Shown here one piece after another: positions 10,745 to 22,088 of a DNA stretch of 64,000 bases. Made by a program: the position numbers and the translations under genes. The notes under the pieces are model-generated. The model was not told where the DNA came from and made no database searches. It saw nothing but the letters and a program-made list of their open reading frames with translations. How positions within the stretch are numbered: position 1 is the first letter of the stretch; every line of letters begins with the position of its first letter. This DNA is from Suillus spraguei (Eukaryota; Basidiomycota; Agaricomycetes; Boletales; Suillaceae), in contig JABCPU010000118.1 in NCBI GenBank assembly GCA_016800925.1, positions 62,001-126,000 on the forward strand, written 5' to 3'.

Positions 10745-11228
10745 TGTCACGAATTCCAAATACAAATCATTACTCTTTCCTCAATTTCCCTAAAGCGTCT
10801 AAACCCAGCGCTAAGACAAACACAAACTCCATTAAAATCCCTATAACCGCTTCTATAACTGAACTTCCTGATGAAGATGAAGAGATCTTTTATGATGCTA
10901 TTGGATAAAATAAGATAAGATAGTGTCACGTGATCTTAGAACCTTCTAGAATATGAAAATATGATGTCATAACAATGTCACAATCATCACATCGTACGAT
11001 TCTCATTTCTATTTTATGATTGGCTAGTAGTTTCAAACTCAGTTTATATCTCAGTTTCAATATGTGTATATAGTTAGCTAGTTTCGTTGTAGTAGTTCTT
11101 TAGTTCAAACCTCTTGTATCTACACTTGTAGCAATCCAAGACGTCCTTGCTCTTCTCTTCCTCTGTGATAACCTTAGTTTGAGTCCTAGTCTCTGCCCTA
11201 GCGTTAATTCATTTTGTGGGTTGTGACA
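10745..11228. mobile_element. Solo LTR (484 bp) inside the Helitron
   Basis: It begins TGTCACGAA and ends TTGTGACA, so the ends are a 6-bp inverted pair (TGTCAC/GTGACA). It is flanked by GCATG on both sides (10740-10744 and 11229-11233). Removing it with one target copy rejoins the Helitron protein as DDHDRHALYCASILALLKPW, which fits the family. No coding part and no second LTR are present, so it is most simply a solo LTR left by recombination. The interior has promoter-like AT-rich stretches (tatatagttagc near 11066). Confidence 0.9.
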
Positions 11229-12410
11229 GCATGCCTGTCATGATCGTCCACACGAGGAAACCACAGTCCTGGTATGTGAGGAATAGTATTGTCATATTCT
11301 TGACAAAGGACGCAAACATGCCCTCCATGATGTGTGCCATCTTTGTAAGGCAGGTGTACAGAACAATAATGCCTTTTATGCATGGATTTGGTATCCTCAG
11401 CTTTTACATGGACATCATACATCTTGAGGAAAAACCCAAGATAATTGAAGTTTTCAAGTTCATTATTTTGATCAACATACTCTTTGATTTGATCTTGCAA
11501 TTTCACTGAACCGTCATGCAATTCTAGAACAGCATATTCATTCTATGATATCTGCCACATGAGTAGAGTACCACATTTTATTCTATAGTTTTTACCTGAG
11601 GATTGACATTTGTGACCTCAATTGATTCACCTTCAGACATTTGCTGAAAAAAATGACACCTATCGGAGTCAATCATTGATATAAATGCCATGTCACGTTC
11701 ACTTACTGACCTTCCCATAATTGAGGATAAATTTTCTTAAGAAGCAAGATGACAGAACTCTAATATATTGTCTCAAAATGATGCAAAATATAATGATCTC
11801 CCCACTACATGAGATAGGAAACAACTTTGGGTGCACTGAACTCTTGCTCACAACTAAGACAGTTGGCGCATTGTTGGATAAGATGACGATTGAGATGTTC
11901 AAGGTCAGAATTTCGTCCTTGATTGTGTTTATGATATGTGATCAACTTAGCAAGCAATGCAGACACATTTGACAAGTGTTGTTGTTGTTTAGCTGTGTAA
12001 GGCAAGATATACCAACTGATATGTTTCGTATCACCACCATTGGTAATGAGTTTGCAATTGTGATTTGTGCAAATAGCCAACAGCAACCACAGATTCCAAT
12101 TGTTCATGAACAGATAAACATGTTAAGGCCCCCATTCGCCATTTATGTTGATCCATGCTTCCTCGGCAACAGGAAAAGGTGCTCGGCATTTGCAAAACAG
12201 GCGACCTCGCCAGCTTCGCAAACATCCAGGTCCACACTTGTGAATTTGAACTGCACGCACCAACTGTGCTTCAAGACGTTTCTGAACAATATGAAATGAA
12301 GCGAGGATCAGGAGGCCAGGAGTATGATATTGCTCACTCACGTGGAATAATGGATAAAGTTTGTTCTGTGACATCTGCATGGGAGCCTTTGATGTTTGAG
12401 GCAATATAGT
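11229..12410 (-). pseudogene. Helitron central region, decayed
   Basis: Minus-strand pieces 12107-11805 (KLITNGGDTKHISWYILPY and AKQQQHLSNVSALLAKLITYH) and 11521-11229 (NELENFNYLGFFLKMYDVH, then RRHYCSVHLPY-like and IPHIPGLWFPRVDDHDRHA) match the stretch that lies between the Helitron-like N domain and the PIF1 helicase in fungal elements (recognised from memory of the family). Frames change between the pieces, and short former introns may lie between some of them. Confidence 0.65.
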
Positions 12411-12433
12411 GCACTCCCCATGCCCGAAATGAA

Positions 12434-13913
12434 CTAGAACTCAATAACTCTTTCATTTTCAATGAAGAAGGAGCATCTGAGCGTGCATTCAGCAAAATAA
12501 ACACAAATCATCGATAACATACCTTGCAATAAAACTATGAGATGTAAGTGATGTGTACCCCAGCCTTGAGCTTCAACTGTGCCAATGTAACCTTCCACAA
12601 CACCAAAGATTCCAGTCTGACAAGTAATCTTTCCTCTACCGCTTATCGTGATACCAAACATGTCTTCTAAAATGGCATGAATCACATAGTGAAAGAATTG
12701 TGCTGCAGCATAGGGATCTGATGTGTTATTAATTGACTGATAATGCGCATCTGGACCAATATCAGCTTTCAAGGCATCCAGATCTATCTCTTCACCAATG
12801 AAAGCTTGTGTGATCAGATCATGAGTGTTGCTAGGATTTATTGTAATCCACAAAGACAGAGGATTCTTCATCATTGTCATACCCCATATTAAAGCACGGA
12901 TCTTAGTACATGACTCATCAGTGCTTGTGACCTTGGTCTGTACAGTGTTCACATGCTGTTTAAGTGATTCAACTACAAGATTAGAATGGGATTGGTGATT
13001 GGATTCTTCGACACTCGCAACTGCTAGATCATGAGCAGTCAGACTCTGGAATGCGTCTTCATTTTGGTGAAATGTTTTCTTCTGAACTTGAAGAACAGCT
13101 GCACGACACACTTGGCATTTCTGAATAACACCAAAGACTTGAGACATAAAATGAAAATTCTTTCTAAATCTTTTATCACCATATCTCATCACCCATTTAG
13201 CCTGGTTTTCATAAGTAATAGGATGCGGGTGATTGACCTCAAAGCCCCCCATTCCATACGGAAAAATGCAAGGAAACACTCTTAAAAGATGGTTCGGATT
13301 GTCTGATTCTCCTGTGGTATATTCACCAAGTTCATTACATTGCGCATATTCATTGATGAAACCAGATCCATATTTTACCATTTAGCCTTCCTCGGCTCCT
13401 GATGTATTTGCAAGAGCATGCACAAGAACTTGATTATCACTTATTTTAAGTGCTTCCGAGTCGAGAACACCATGTGCTTGGAATGGTACAATGTGTGCAT
13501 CATCTGTTGAGACGATCTTATTAGAACCACAGACTCTGGCAATAAAAATAGGCACTGTTTCTAGGAGACTCGATATCATCATCAATGAGTTCTTGGACAC
13601 TAGTGAGACTATCAAAATACAGATTCACTGCACCAAGATTAATGAAATGGCTTTGCAAAAATTAAGAAAGATACATGCCTTCCATATCATCATCATCTAT
13701 AACATAACCCTCTTGCTCTTCCTCAAGCAAACTGACTTCATTTGAATATTTGACCACCAAAAGTAATGACAACGGTACTCTGCTTTCAGGTAAAAAATCA
13801 GGGCAGCTTCTGAAATTACAATGTCTCAATAAAGTTGATTATTATTCTTCAAAAACAGAAGCACAGCGCGAACTCAAAAGCAATTGACAGAAAGGATAGG
13901 TGGAAGACAGCAC
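12434..13913 (-). pseudogene. Helitron-like N domain (replication-initiator region), decayed
   Basis: The open frame 13381-12434 reads FINEYAQCNELGEY, DNPNHLLRVFPCIFPYGMGGF, WVMRYGDKRFRKNFHFM, SLWITINPSNTHDLI and GIFGVVEGYIGTVEAQGWGTHH followed by LHLIVLLQG. This is the Helitron_like_N domain, which carries the conserved HHLHLI-type stretch of the rolling-circle initiator. The preceding frame (13615-13382) reads into it through one TAA stop. Between 13.9 and 13.7 kb the frame shows FLKNNNQLY, a stop, then DIVISEAALIF, where two TGA stops fall at positions the family has Arg codons. Confidence 0.8.
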
Positions 13914-14895
13914 TGTAGCGAACAAGGTCATGCTGACCATGAAAGTGCTGTTTTACACAAGTTTCTCGTTACTGCCTACAGCAGCTACCAAGAAAACCCC
14001 TATAGCGAGCATTACCCCCTTTCACTTCGCCGGTACTGTTTTCACTCCATGGATCCTTGCCCCTTACTGAATCTTGCTACCGATGTCCTCCTGTCCATTC
14101 CATTTCCATCTAAGATCCATTGGTGCGTAGCATATTCATTTCTGCTGTTACTAAAGCTACGGCAAGACTTACCTTGCCTTCCATGACACTGCTTGCTCAC
14201 TGCGTGCCTCTTAGCTAAATATCTCTATCTTGCTACCATTCTTGCTATATATTCCGGCCGTTCATGGTACATGTTAAAAAGGACTCTTCGCACATTCCAG
14301 TACTTTTACTTTTCCCTCTATGGTACACATGGTACTTAGGAATTGTCACCACTACTGTCTCTAACGGAATAAAGTCTTTCGCCGAAGTCACTGTCTCTTA
14401 AGAATTGTTTTATTGCTGCATGCACCACTGCTCTTTACTGCTTTCCTGCGCTACACTTTCCTGTGCTTCACTGCTTGCGCTATACTTTCCCGCACTTCAT
14501 CGCTATGCTTCACTGCTTGTGCTATGCTTTCCCACGCTTCATCACTACACTTCACCGCTTGTTTTACTGCCAGTTTCCCACGCCTTACTGCAGTTTTACC
14601 GCACACACTACCGCAGTTTTACCACTTGCACTACTGCTTGTCTACCACTTTCCCACGCTTACCACTAGTGTTACCACTAGTTTCCCATGGACCGGAGGTC
14701 ACTGCTAGCATCTCACTACCTCCGATGGCATTCTTGCACCACAGGTTTGGCATTATTAGACTATACTAACTTAGCATTCCCTTTAGGGTTGAACATTCTT
14801 GCCTCACAAGAGTAGCAGACTAGGTAGAGTGCAAGACTCGCATACTAGCTTAGGCCGTGATTTATCTACAGCCCAGGCTAGATTGTATCTTTACA
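13914..14895. mobile_element. Probable solo LTR (about 982 bp) inside the Helitron
   Basis: Ends are TGTAGCG and CTTTACA (TGTA/TACA). The flanks share GCAC (13910-13913 and 14896-14899), or AGCAC if the last A is counted in the target copy. Collapsing the insertion rejoins the minus-strand frame as IGPQNLPACCLPPILSVNCF, so the boundary is supported by the coding sequence. The interior holds a degenerate tandem repeat (about 14450-14600, around cttcactgcttgtgctatgc) that produces overlapping open frames on the plus strand with no gene character. No internal domain or second LTR is visible. Confidence 0.8.
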
Positions 14896-15801
14896 GCACG
14901 CAGGCAAATTTTGAGGACCAATGATAGAAATCGCGATAGTAGCAGCAAGGACATCAGGATGTCGAGGTAACAAGTCACCTTTGATCATGGTGGTGATATC
15001 TTTAGTATTTAAACGGTACATAGAAACATTGCCATGTAAGCCACTATTCAGACCAGACGTGTCCCATTGTCTGGCACCCTTTTTTTGAGGATACAGCTTG
15101 ATAACAAAAGCAGCAGAATAATACAGAGTGATAAGAAGGCGCTCTGGTGGACTGAGAATGCTCAATTCTGGAGGAACAGCATCAAGCCAGAGCCTGTTGG
15201 CCAGTGCATGGGCCGGAAGATGATTACCACAAAGGTCATGCATGCATGATAAACACACATGACCCTTTGACTCTTCATCTTTGGTGACAATTGATGGGGT
15301 ATACAGCAACATGGAATGAATGATATCTTGAGCAGGGTGACAACATTCAGACGATGGAACCAGAAGTTGACAGTTAGGAAGTGCAGTGATATCAACAAAC
15401 AATGTCTCTGAGGACATGTATTTGCCAGCACAAACAATGCAAATGACTTGAGAAGCTTGCATGTTGCCAGTGCAATCTACAAAATTAGATAGACAATGCT
15501 CCTTAACCGTCATATCAACATTGCGAAGAAAAGAATCAAACACTGAATCAGAAGAACATTCACTACTGGAAAAATGAGCGCACTTGATTTGAGCATGTTG
15601 TTCCTCAGTCCGAGCATTTTGTTTGCACCAGTAAGCATCTTCTACAGCCTTTTGAAGTTGAGGAGATTTGTCGACAGCAGAGAGCAGATCTGCCTGTCTG
15701 CGCTGAACATCCCAAGAAAAGGTACCAGAACCTGCCTCTATGATGATTTCTTTCATAGTGAGGCTTTTTGCCATCTGCATGACACAAGAAAGTTCCGCCA
15801 T
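14896..15801 (-). pseudogene. Helitron N-terminal domain (DUF6570-like)
   Basis: The frame begins MAELSCVMQMAKSLTMKE at 15801 and includes VICIVCAGKYMSSETLF, HVCLSCMHDLCGNHLPAHAL (paired Cys ligands, likely zinc-binding), ANRLWLDAVPPELSILSPPE, LITLYYSAAFVIKLYPQKKG, NSGLHGNVSMYRLNTKDI and AATIAISIIGPQNLP. This order matches the N-terminal DUF6570-type region of fungal Helitron proteins. The frame stops only because the solo LTR at 13914-14895 interrupts it. The ATG at 15801 is the first in frame and is taken as the original start. Confidence 0.75.
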
Positions 15802-17176
15802 TGTATAGATAATGACTCAAACTTTAAGATGATAGGAGAACATAACACACAAATAAATTCAAGCGGAGATTAAACAACTTTTCATGTCTTCCTTTCACTC
15901 AATCTATATTACCTTATGCCAATCGTCTACATGTCAATCGTTTCCTGGCTCATTTATAAGGGGTGTAATTTTTTTCTCAAAAATCAGTATAACTAACTAG
16001 CTACAGTGGCACTGCAAAGCAGAGGATTAATTCACATCCTCATCTACAACAATTATGCTTGTATTAGGAACCATATCAACGATGCAGTTAACATCACAAC
16101 AGTTGCAAGAGATTTTGAATATGGTCCAGCGATCTGAGGCAAGTGATTACTGCTCCCAAAAAAAGGGACTAAACGAGTCACTCGCATAAGGTCTCATACA
16201 GTATCTTGCAGAGCAATTTGATGCTACATCATTTTTTATCAAAGACAACAACTTAGTAAACAACATAGTTAATGATGGCAATGAGCAATGATAGTAGGAC
16301 AAAGTCAATAGTACAAATACAAAATTCCATAACCAAAAATAAAAATTAGAACAGAGCAAGGTCATAAGTTCGCACCGCAAACCCCTAGTATAGTACATAA
16401 TGAGTGTAACTCTGCCATTGATCATCACATAATCATATTTGACCTTGAAGAGAAAATGGGTGTTCTTGACAGTCTGGTATACTCAGACTTGTGATCGGGA
16501 AGTTCAGGAACAGACTCTCAGAGATATCGCTCAAACTTGAACTTGAAGGGGATGTAGAGACAAATTTAATGATCAGGCTCAACAAATCACAACCAAAATG
16601 TGCAACTCAAGGTTTACAATGTTGAAGCCAAGAGTGACAGTGGGTACCTTCCAGAGAACGACAGCTTGTTCACCAAGTAAGTGAGAATAAATGTATGTTG
16701 TTGATTCACCTGATAACTGGCAGTTGCTCTATGTGTAAAGAACGATGATATATTGACTCAGCAAGCGAGGGTTGACATGTTGTCACTGGGTGATTGAGAA
16801 CATTCAAGTATATTCACCTGTAAGGTAGTACTTAGCATACATAGATAAGTTCATGGATCCAACGAGAATTACATTAAAAATCTGTTCTCGCAGCTCCTGC
16901 AGGCAGGGGCAGCTTTGCCCGACAGACTGTTTGGACCTTTTGCCCTACATGTGAGTTTTTGGGTCATGTGACATTCGACCTACAGTGACAATTGAAAGGT
17001 GCATTTCAATGAGAGATGAGAAAGAAGCAATATAAAACAGGGACATTACAATGTTTCTGGAGGGAAAGTTGAGGGGGGATGAGAGTTTGGGGCAATGAAA
17101 AGTTGGAATGAAGAATACAATGAGCTTTCTGAATGACTGCCATCTTCTATGAGAATTCATATTCATATTCCCCCCT
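15802..17176. other. Non-coding stretch upstream of the Helitron
   Basis: AT-rich sequence with only short shadow frames. The 5' end of the Helitron should lie somewhere in it, but I found no convincing TC terminus. No RNA gene was seen. Confidence 0.5.
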
Positions 17177-17550
17177 GGCAGACGGCCTTAATCCTCATTA
17201 CCTGCCTATTACCTGCTTGTCAACCTTCATTGTATTATTCAGAACACCACATTACCTGCCTGTCAACCTTCATCATGTTATCCAGAATGCCACACAAATT
17301 CCCCCAGGCATGGCACAGGCAACGAGGACCAGGCAGATGGCCTTAATCCTCATTACCTGCCTGTCAACCTTCATTGTATTATCCAGAATGCCATGCAAAC
17401 TATCCAGAACACCATGCAAATCTTCCACACAGAGCACCAATGCAAATCCCCCAAGGTAGGCAGATGAGGACAGGCAGACGGCCTTAATCCTCATTACCTG
17501 CCTGTCAGCCTTCATTGTATTATTCAGAACACCACACAAATCTTCCACAT
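17177..17550. repeat. Degenerate tandem repeat with a unit of about 145 bp
   Basis: The segment ggccttaatcctcattacct followed by gcctgtcaaccttcattgta and a stretch with cagaa(c/t)(a/g)cca recurs starting near 17183, 17338 and 17479, with partial copies between them. It lies just downstream of the 3' end of the minus-strand transposase-like pseudogene. Short minus-strand frames in it are repeats of the same peptide and are not taken as genes. Confidence 0.7.
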
Positions 17551-18529
17551 TGAGAGCCTGGGAGTGTTTCTAAGGGAGATTTCTGCGAGCAAGGAAAAGT
17601 GTGGACTCAATTGGTGGAGCAGGAAGAATGTGCTATGAACAAGTAAACTATTAGTGTAAAGGAGGGCATGAAGAGAAAAGGCAATTTCAAACTATGACTC
17701 CTGGAGATAATTTATCCTCAGCCACTGCTTGTCATTGTGGTGGAGTAATAATTGGCCCCTCAAGTAAAATCTATCTCTTCCTGGTCCCTGCAAGAAAACA
17801 TACTTGTAGACATGCTGAACTACTGATGAAAATGTATGTGGGTGAATTGTATGACCTTCGGAGAACAGACCTTGAGGCTGAGGCCAGGGAGGGAGATCTT
17901 CACCATCAGCACAGTAGCCCTGCTTGTGGTTCAGTGGTGAATTTTCAGGGCCAGGGTACATGATTGTTTGGCAACGTGAGCATATCTGCGCCTTTAGAGG
18001 CTAAATAACAACAAGTTCAGCATGTATTGGCATAAACTTGAGTGAACTAGCCTTTTTCCCTCAGTCTTCCTTGACGAGGGCTACAATGGAACAATGACTT
18101 GCTGTTTCTGCATGCTATTGGTCCAATGTCAAACAAAAAGTAGTGAGGGAATGGAGGGAAAAGAACAGACTCACAGGTATAATTGTTTCTGGTGATTTTG
18201 CTCATTAGTTTGGGCTTAATGTCACCCAGCACACATAGAAAGGCCTGTTGGTTCTTCTGGATGACTGACTGGCCTATTTTCTCAATGAGATGATGGTTGT
18301 ACTCTTCCATTGCCAGCACCCAGCGCTTTGAAGTCATTTGATATGACAACCACTTAAACTCAGCCCGCATGTCCATAAACAGGTAGAACTCATCCAAATT
18401 TTGGAGGATCAGTGAACAAGGATTGATGCCCATTGCAATAGAGAACAAGCATTGAGACTGAGTCTGGCCTGCTGTGGTGGTGGTTGAGTTGTTGACACCA
18501 GTGCTGGTAACTGATGGGCGACCCTGTGA

Positions 18530-19900
18530 GAACTTGGGAGGAAGCTTGCAGGTATAACATTGATCAGGGGCAGATTAACATACCTCAGTGGTGGCATTGG
18601 GAAGCTCTGAGCAGTCTTGCAAGAACTCAGCAGGAAGCTTGCAAGTATAATGTTGATCCAGGGTGGTGTCATATGCCATACTTCTGATCCCAGATCGATC
18701 GATTCTATTTCCGTCTGGTCCACAGATCCTGTCCGGATCGCTCATCTGAATGTGCTCACTTCTCGCACTCTATCTCCCTTGTGTATATCTGCATCTATCT
18801 CCTTTCGTCACTCATCCTGTTTCCGGTACTCTGGCTGTGTATAATTCCGTCCTGTGTCACTGATCCGTTACCTGTGTTTCATTTCCGATTCGTGCTTACT
18901 GATCCACTGCGCATTAACTAATAAACTTCCGTTACACTTCGTACATAGCCCTTGGTCCCAGACTTGTTGATTATCCGTCTTAGATACTTATGGTATATAA
19001 ACCACTTGTAGATCTCTGTAGAACCTTAGTTCGAATATCATCTTAGATTCTGCTCATTCTGCTTCCTTCGGACTTGAGTCACTTTCTGCTCTAAGTCATC
19101 TTCCGAGACTTGGGATTGATTCCTATAGTCTATATCTCCGACTCTATCTTCAGATAGTCTATCTCTGTTAGTTTCTATTTAGGAACTCGTTCTGAAGCTT
19201 GTCTTAATCCTTGTTCTATTCCTACATTCCGGATAACCTTCGGACATATCATATCCGATACCTTTGGATGTCCGGATCCGTCATGCAACTCCTTCCAGAT
19301 CTTCGGATGTATAACTTCTCCCTGAAATAAGGGGCATTACCATTACTTGGGAAAGGGGCACAGTGCACAAACTGAGGCCAAAGCCCTTCAGATCTCTCTA
19401 CCTTTGAGTATGGTCTTAACAGGTGGTCAAGCTGTTGATGTTAGCGCTGGCAACTGCTCAGCAACCCTGTGGGAACTTGTGAGGAAGCTTGCAGGTATAA
19501 CATTGATCAGGGGTAATTTGACATACCTCTGTGGCAGCACTTGGAAGCTCTGGGTGGTCCTGCAAGAATCTGGGGAGGAAGCTTGTGGGTGTAACATTGA
19601 TCAAGGATAGTTTGATGTACCTCTGCAGTAGCACTGGGAAGCTGCGAGAACTCGGGAGGAAGCTTGCAAGTGTAACGTTGGTCAGGGGTGATTGATCTGT
19701 TGATAGGGTGGTTTAACATACCTCTGCAGCAGCACTAGGAAGCTGCAAGAACTTGGGAGGAAGCTTGCAAGTATAATGTTTGTCAGGGGTGATCAAGCTG
19801 TTGATGCCACCACTAGTGAATGCTGAGTGACCCTACAAAAATTCAGGACAAAGCTTGTGGGTATAACATTGATCAGGGGTGGCTTACATACCTCTGTAGC
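18530..19900 (-). repeat. Tandem repeat of 80-100 bp inside the pseudogene coding region, seven units
   Basis: Seven copies of a unit containing gaagcttgcaagtataacat occur near 18541, 18631, 19483, 19577, 19659, 19761 and 19851, spaced about 82-102 bp apart. On the minus strand each copy reads approximately INSLITPDQHYTCKLPPEF followed by LQ, then LPSAAAEV, and ends at a GAG-GTATGT string that looks like a splice donor. The array is split by the solo LTR 18668-19421 and joins in frame when that is removed. Units may be exon-plus-intron duplications. Confidence 0.7.
18668..19421 (+). mobile_element. Solo LTR, family X, copy 1 (754 bp)
   Basis: Begins TGTCATATGCC and ends GTCTTAACA, with target copies GGTGG at 18663-18667 and 19422-19426. 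Removing it restores INSLTTLDQHYTCKLPAEF in the pseudogene, which agrees with the neighbouring repeat units. The sequence is closely related, in reverse orientation, to 20672-21440. It is rich in short tcggat/atccg motifs. No internal region is present. Confidence 0.9.
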
Positions 19901-20671
19901 AGGGAGCTCTCTGGGTTGTGTTACAACACGACTTGAAGAAAAGTAGCCATCAAGTGTCTTAGAGCTGACTGAAACTAATGTTCGCAGTCACTTTGTAGTA
20001 TTGCCACAGTGAGACTTGTCATTTGAGTCAAATGAGACCCATGGAGCCTTGTGTTTGCTTGGAGAGGGAGGCATGACTTGAGCAGCAAGAACACCATCAT
20101 TGGAAGCTGTCTAAGATAGCATACCAAAAAAATTTGTGAGTCAACAGATGAAAGATGCACCATTTGATGTGCACTACTCACCATAGCATCAGTTGGGGGC
20201 TTACTACTTGCAGAGTGGTTGATAGTGTATGATAGCAGTGGCTGTGTGGCAGGTTGGTCAAGGAGTGCTGGATCAATGTGTCACTCATTGATCATAATAC
20301 TGCGACTAGCTTCAGACACAAAATCTATAATCCCACCAGTAAAGCTGTCTGTGTGAACTTTAAAGTCATGTGTGAGTTCAATGTCAACAGTCTCTTCCTT
20401 GATAAGCAAACCACCAAATGTGGTTGTATTATCTGATGCGACCAGTCCAAAGGTCTCACCAGAGTCCACATTTGGAAGTTCTGATAGGGAAAGCAGCGGT
20501 GTGCCCTTCTCCTGCAGTCCATTGTAAAGTTTTGCTACATGATTAGAGAGCTGAATGTGATGGGAGCCGTATGTGAACTTCATGAAGGGCGTCATTTTAT
20601 GCCTACTGGAGGCAACCCTGATATTTCAATGGAGGACAAAGTTGTGACCAAGTGCGGACAACATCATGATG

Positions 20672-21440
20672 TGTTAAGACTGTACTCAAGGGTAGAGAGA
20701 TCCGAAGGGCTTTGGCCTCAGTTCGTGCACTGTGCCCCTTTCTCGAGTAATGCCCCTTATTTCAGGGAGGAGTTATTCGTCCGAAGACCCGGAAGGGGTT
20801 GCGTGACGGATCCGGGTGTCCGAAGGTGTTGGATATAATACGTCCGAAGGTAATTCGGAACGTAAGGAGAGGACAGAGATTAAGGCTAGTTTCGGAACGA
20901 GTTCCTAACTAGAAACTAACGGAGATGGACTATCCGAAGATAGAGTCGGAGGTATAGACTATAGGAGTCAATCCTAAGTCTCGGAAGGTGACTTAAAGCG
21001 GAGAGTGGCTTAAGTCCGGAGGAGGCAGAATGAGTAGAATCTAAGATGATATTCGAACTAAGGTTCTACGGAGATCTACAAGTGGTTTATATACAGTAAG
21101 TATCTAAGACGGATAATTAGCAAGTCCGGGACCGAGGGCTATGTACGAAGTGTAACGGAAGTCTATTAGTTATTGCACAGCGGATCAGTAAGCATGAATC
21201 GGAAATGAACACAGGAAACGGATCAGTAACACAGGACGGAAATATAAACAGCCGGAGTACCGGTAGTAGGAGAAATGACGAAAGGAGATAGAAGCAGATG
21301 TTCACCAGGGAGTTAAGGTGCGAGAAGTGAGTACATTCGGAAGGGTGGTCCGGACAGGATCTGTGGACCGGACGGATATGGAAACGATCGGATCTGGACG
21401 GATATGATCGGATCTGAGATTAGAAGTATGGTATATGACA
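20672..21440 (-). mobile_element. Solo LTR, family X, copy 2 (769 bp), inverted relative to copy 1
   Basis: On the plus strand it runs from TGTTAAGACTG to GGTATATGACA and is flanked by TGATG at 20667-20671 and 21441-21445. Read on the minus strand it starts TGTCATATACC like copy 1 and ends GTCTTAACA. Removing it rejoins the pseudogene as QLSGIMMLSALGHNFVL. Separate target sites show that the two copies inserted independently rather than arising from one inverted element. Confidence 0.9.
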
Positions 21441-22088
21441 TGATGCCACTCAGTTGGGCACACTGTAATGAGTTCCAACCTTTGTGGGTGCCCTCAACAT
21501 GGCTGCCATCAGACCTGATGTCTTGATTAGAGTGCTTGAGGCACCCTTTTTGGACATGTTTGAGCTGTTCGTAGTGTATCTAAGAGAATGTGATAATGGT
21601 AAGACTGGATGCTCACTCCCAAACGAAGCATGAAGACTTACCTTTTGAGCCACTGCTGACCATACACCTTTCTCAGCCCACATATCAAAGGCTGTGACAA
21701 GATGCCGCTCCTGCTCACTGTGATCCCAGTACTCTGCCGCACATCCATGTTCCACATGTTTCTTGAGGATCACACCTGAAATATCAGCAGCAACAGCACT
21801 ACAAAAAGGGCTTTTGCCCATGTTCAATATCACAGCAATGTATCTTCATAGGTGAGGCCCCGTTAGCCAGAGAGCTTGTGCCGAAAGTTACATACCTTGC
21901 ACTAAAATGCCAGACATCCAGCTTGGCCTCTGTATTGGGCATGGCAGAGGCCACTGTGCTGTGGATGTGACAACAGTTGTCAGTGACTATCATCTTCGGT
22001 TGTGGGTGTTTGAGGATATCATGACAATGCTTGAGGCCTCGGAGTAGGTCTGTGATCTCTGCATTTGTGCATGTCTGACAGAACCGCT

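Larger units (their letters stand above)
3278..15801 (-). mobile_element. Decayed autonomous Helitron with three nested LTR insertions
   Basis: Coding order on the minus strand is: N-terminal domain (15801-14896), Helitron-like domain (about 13.9-12.4 kb), linker parts (12.2-11.2 kb), PIF1-type helicase (10.7-9.43 kb and 4183-3278). This is the usual order of a fungal RepHel protein. Three insertions (4184-9427, 10745-11228, 13914-14895) split the gene, and each has a short target duplication whose collapse rejoins the protein. Several in-frame stops show the copy is old and inactive. The coordinates give the coding span only. I could not fix the true termini (5' TC and 3' hairpin plus CTRR); a TTCCC/GGGAA pair around a T-run near 3243-3262 lies after the helicase stop but is not followed by a clear CTRR. 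Confidence 0.8.

Noticed and set aside
14405..14769. Three overlapping plus-strand frames with HCLCYAF-like repeats
   Set aside because: They lie inside the solo LTR 13914-14895 and reflect its internal tandem repeat.
18409..18723. Minus-strand frame of 104 codons as a separate gene
   Set aside because: It crosses the LTR border at 18668 and mixes frames of the repeat-bearing pseudogene; the family frame is a different one.
17177..19925. Spaced direct repeats as a CRISPR array
   Set aside because: The genome is eukaryotic, the units are degenerate and the repeats are translated parts of a pseudogene or plain minisatellites.
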